Below are positions 62,739 through 64,000 of a stretch of 64,000 bases of DNA, one piece after another. The notes under the pieces are model-generated. The model had not been told where the DNA came from, did no database searches, and was given only the letters and a program-made list of their open reading frames with translations. The stretch is from Cymbidium sinense. Lineage: Eukaryota > Streptophyta > Magnoliopsida > Asparagales > Orchidaceae. The stretch spans positions 151,271,601 to 151,335,600 of the forward strand of contig CM038221.1 of NCBI GenBank assembly GCA_021442155.1, read 5' to 3'. A program made the position numbers and the translations under genes. The first letter of the stretch is position 1. The number at the start of each line of letters is the position of its first letter.

Positions 62739-63439
62739 TTATCTCCAATCATCAGGCTCTTCCACTATGAAAGCTTCGCATGATTTCTTTGTAATACTTT
62801 TAAATTTTTTTCTCTCTTGTACTTGCAGTTCTTTAGGAGAGTGAGGAGTAATTTGAATTGCTTTCTGCTGGCATGAGTTTGATGTCTCCTCTGCTGCGGA
62901 AAGTATGGATTTAATGGTTGCAGAGCTTGCGAGTGAACACTCAATCAACACAACGTCGTCATCCGTGTTCACCATTTCTTTTGCTAGCTTGGCCAGGCAA
63001 TTTACTTTACTATTCTTCGATCGAGAAACTTGAGCTAATTTAATGTTTGGAATTTGCTTCATTAGCTCAAGCACTCGTCTTTGATAGTACACAATTTAAG
63101 TTTATTAATCTTATAAAGACCCATCACTTAGTTGATCACCAATTGAGAGTCTCCAAAGATTCTTAAATTTTGGATGCCGATAACAGCTTCTTCGAGATCT
63201 GCCATCAATGTCTCGTATTCAATCTCATTGTTGGTTCTTGGCTCAATCAGCCTGTATGAACGTCTCATTATGCCACTTTTCAGTGTTATGAAGACGAGGC
63301 CAACGCCAGCTCTTCCTTTTGGTAGATTTGGGGGCTGAGCAGGCTTAATAGATGATGCACCGTCGAAATACATTTTCCCAAATCTGTAGTCTTTCTCTTT
63401 CATGAATAAGCAGAATCTGTTCATCAGGTAAATCATCAT
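62739..63439 (-). pseudogene. Second (archaeal-type) RNase H of the Tat element
   Basis: Two open pieces (63439-63128 and 63092-62739) separated by a stop. The first three acidic residues are seen in YFDGAS, NEIEYETL and FGDSQ; the fourth is Asn. This domain is thought to have been gained in addition to the original RNase H next to RT. Confidence 0.85.
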
Positions 63440-63479
63440 TGACTGTTGAATCTACTGGGATAAGATACGAAACGAGAAA

Positions 63480-63996
63480 ATCTGCTAGTATTTGCCCCTA
63501 ATAACTTTCTGAGATACATATGTAATATCGAACTGTAACAAGAGCATTTCCCATCATGTCAAATGACCTGTCAATGCTGGTCTTGTCATCAAGAACTTCA
63601 ACATATCAATCTTTGAGATGAGTGTTATCTTATGTGACAACATATAATGTCGAAGTTTCTGGGCAGTGAAGATCAGTGCAAGACAGTGCTTCTCGATTGG
63701 AGAGTACTTTGCCTCAGCTCCTATCTCCGACTGATATAGTACATCACATTTTATTTTTTATTATGTTGTGCAAGCAATGCTCCGAGATATTCTTCAAGTG
63801 CAGCTGTATACAAAATGAGAGGCTTTCCTGGGATTGGCGCTGCAAGAATTGATGCATTTAATAGGTATCTTTTTATGCTATCGAATGCTTCTTGACATTC
63901 ACTGTCACACTTAAATGGTGTATTCTTCTTCATCAATTTAACAAATGGTTGACACATGCCCGACAGATTTGATATGAAATGCCGGATGAATGCCAA
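63480..63996 (-). pseudogene. RT C-terminus and RNase H of the Tat element
   Basis: Starts at the window edge with AFIRHFISNLSGMCQPFVKL and continues through PLILYTAALEEYLGALLAQ, then with a frame break at about 63750 into SPIEKHCLALIF-type sequence and MLSHKITLISKID. Reverse transcriptase proper (YxDD) lies outside the window. Confidence 0.85.
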
Positions 63997-64000
63997 ATAT

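Larger units (their letters stand above)
61630..64000 (-). pseudogene. Tat-lineage Ty3/gypsy polymerase (RT end, RNase H, second RNase H, integrase); runs off the window
   Basis: On the minus strand, from the right edge: the RT thumb/connection with RNase H (63996-63480: FIRHFISNLS, CQEAFDSIKRYL, then EKHCLALIFTAQKLRHYM). Next is a second RNase H (63439-62739: YFDGASS, NNEIEYETLM, FGDSQLVIN, SRSKNSKVNCLAKLA). Then comes integrase (62468-61630: CRKCHECQVHG zinc site, WSTDIIRPI, TDYFSKWAE, KFETNWEGRYVIEGV). A duplicated, archaeal-type RNase H before integrase is the mark of the Tat lineage. The copy is dead: frames break near 63480, 63120 and 62700, the fourth acidic residue of the second RNase H is Asn (VNCLA for usual ADALA), and the SDNG segment of integrase is missing near 62190. 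Reverse transcription and insertion would be its normal roles. Confidence 0.88.

Overview
ORGANISM AND CHARACTER. This is nuclear DNA of a flowering plant. Evidence: GT-AG introns, a plant-type RanBP2 zinc-finger gene, a PDR-type (full-size ABCG) transporter fragment, and plant families of Ty3/gypsy, Helitron, hAT and PIF/Harbinger transposons. I cannot place it below angiosperm from sequence alone. The window is about 90 percent repeats and AT-rich spacer. Only one gene looks intact. LAYOUT. (1) 1-2400: a worn Ty3/gypsy remnant (gag plus a probable 3' LTR). (2) 3320-5900: the one good gene, a three-exon, 137-residue protein with three RanBP2-type zinc fingers. (3) 5900-7611: AT-rich spacer with (TA)n tracts. 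(4) 7617-12731: LTR element 1, minus orientation, TSD AGTAT, no gag-pol. (5) 12737-20640: a decayed Helitron on the minus strand (Rep plus helicase), AT repeats and a second Rep fragment. (6) 21902-27055: LTR element 3, minus, TSD ATAAT, keeping only gag and protease debris. (7) 28903-35227: LTR element 2, plus, TSD AAAAT, again without pol, inserted in a Helitron-side repeat whose empty version survives at 20100-20250. (8) 35233-42240: spacer. (9) 42495-45080: the first four exons of a PDR transporter, broken, with a PIF/Harbinger transposon (43219-44640, TSD TTA) in intron 3. (10) 45671-55250: three copies of one dispersed composite repeat (called X here). It is built from 320-bp tandem units, a minisatellite and an array of imperfect hairpins; one copy is inverted against its neighbour. 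(11) 55260-64000: a Tat-lineage Ty3/gypsy element on the minus strand (RT/RNase H, second 'archaeal-type' RNase H, integrase). A full-length hAT element (55980-60785, TSD GTTATAAT) has landed in its 3' part. HOW IT FITS TOGETHER. Elements 1, 2 and 3 share LTR end motifs, a TTTGRCGCC-like primer site, and an 85-bp minisatellite between the lost pol region and the 3' LTR. They are best read as a non-autonomous, Tat-like family. The most unusual structures are this shared minisatellite (about 30 units in element 2) and the hairpin array at 47150-47710, where paired arms vary together between units. Small indels in the GC-rich arrays are so frequent that assembly quality should be questioned there.
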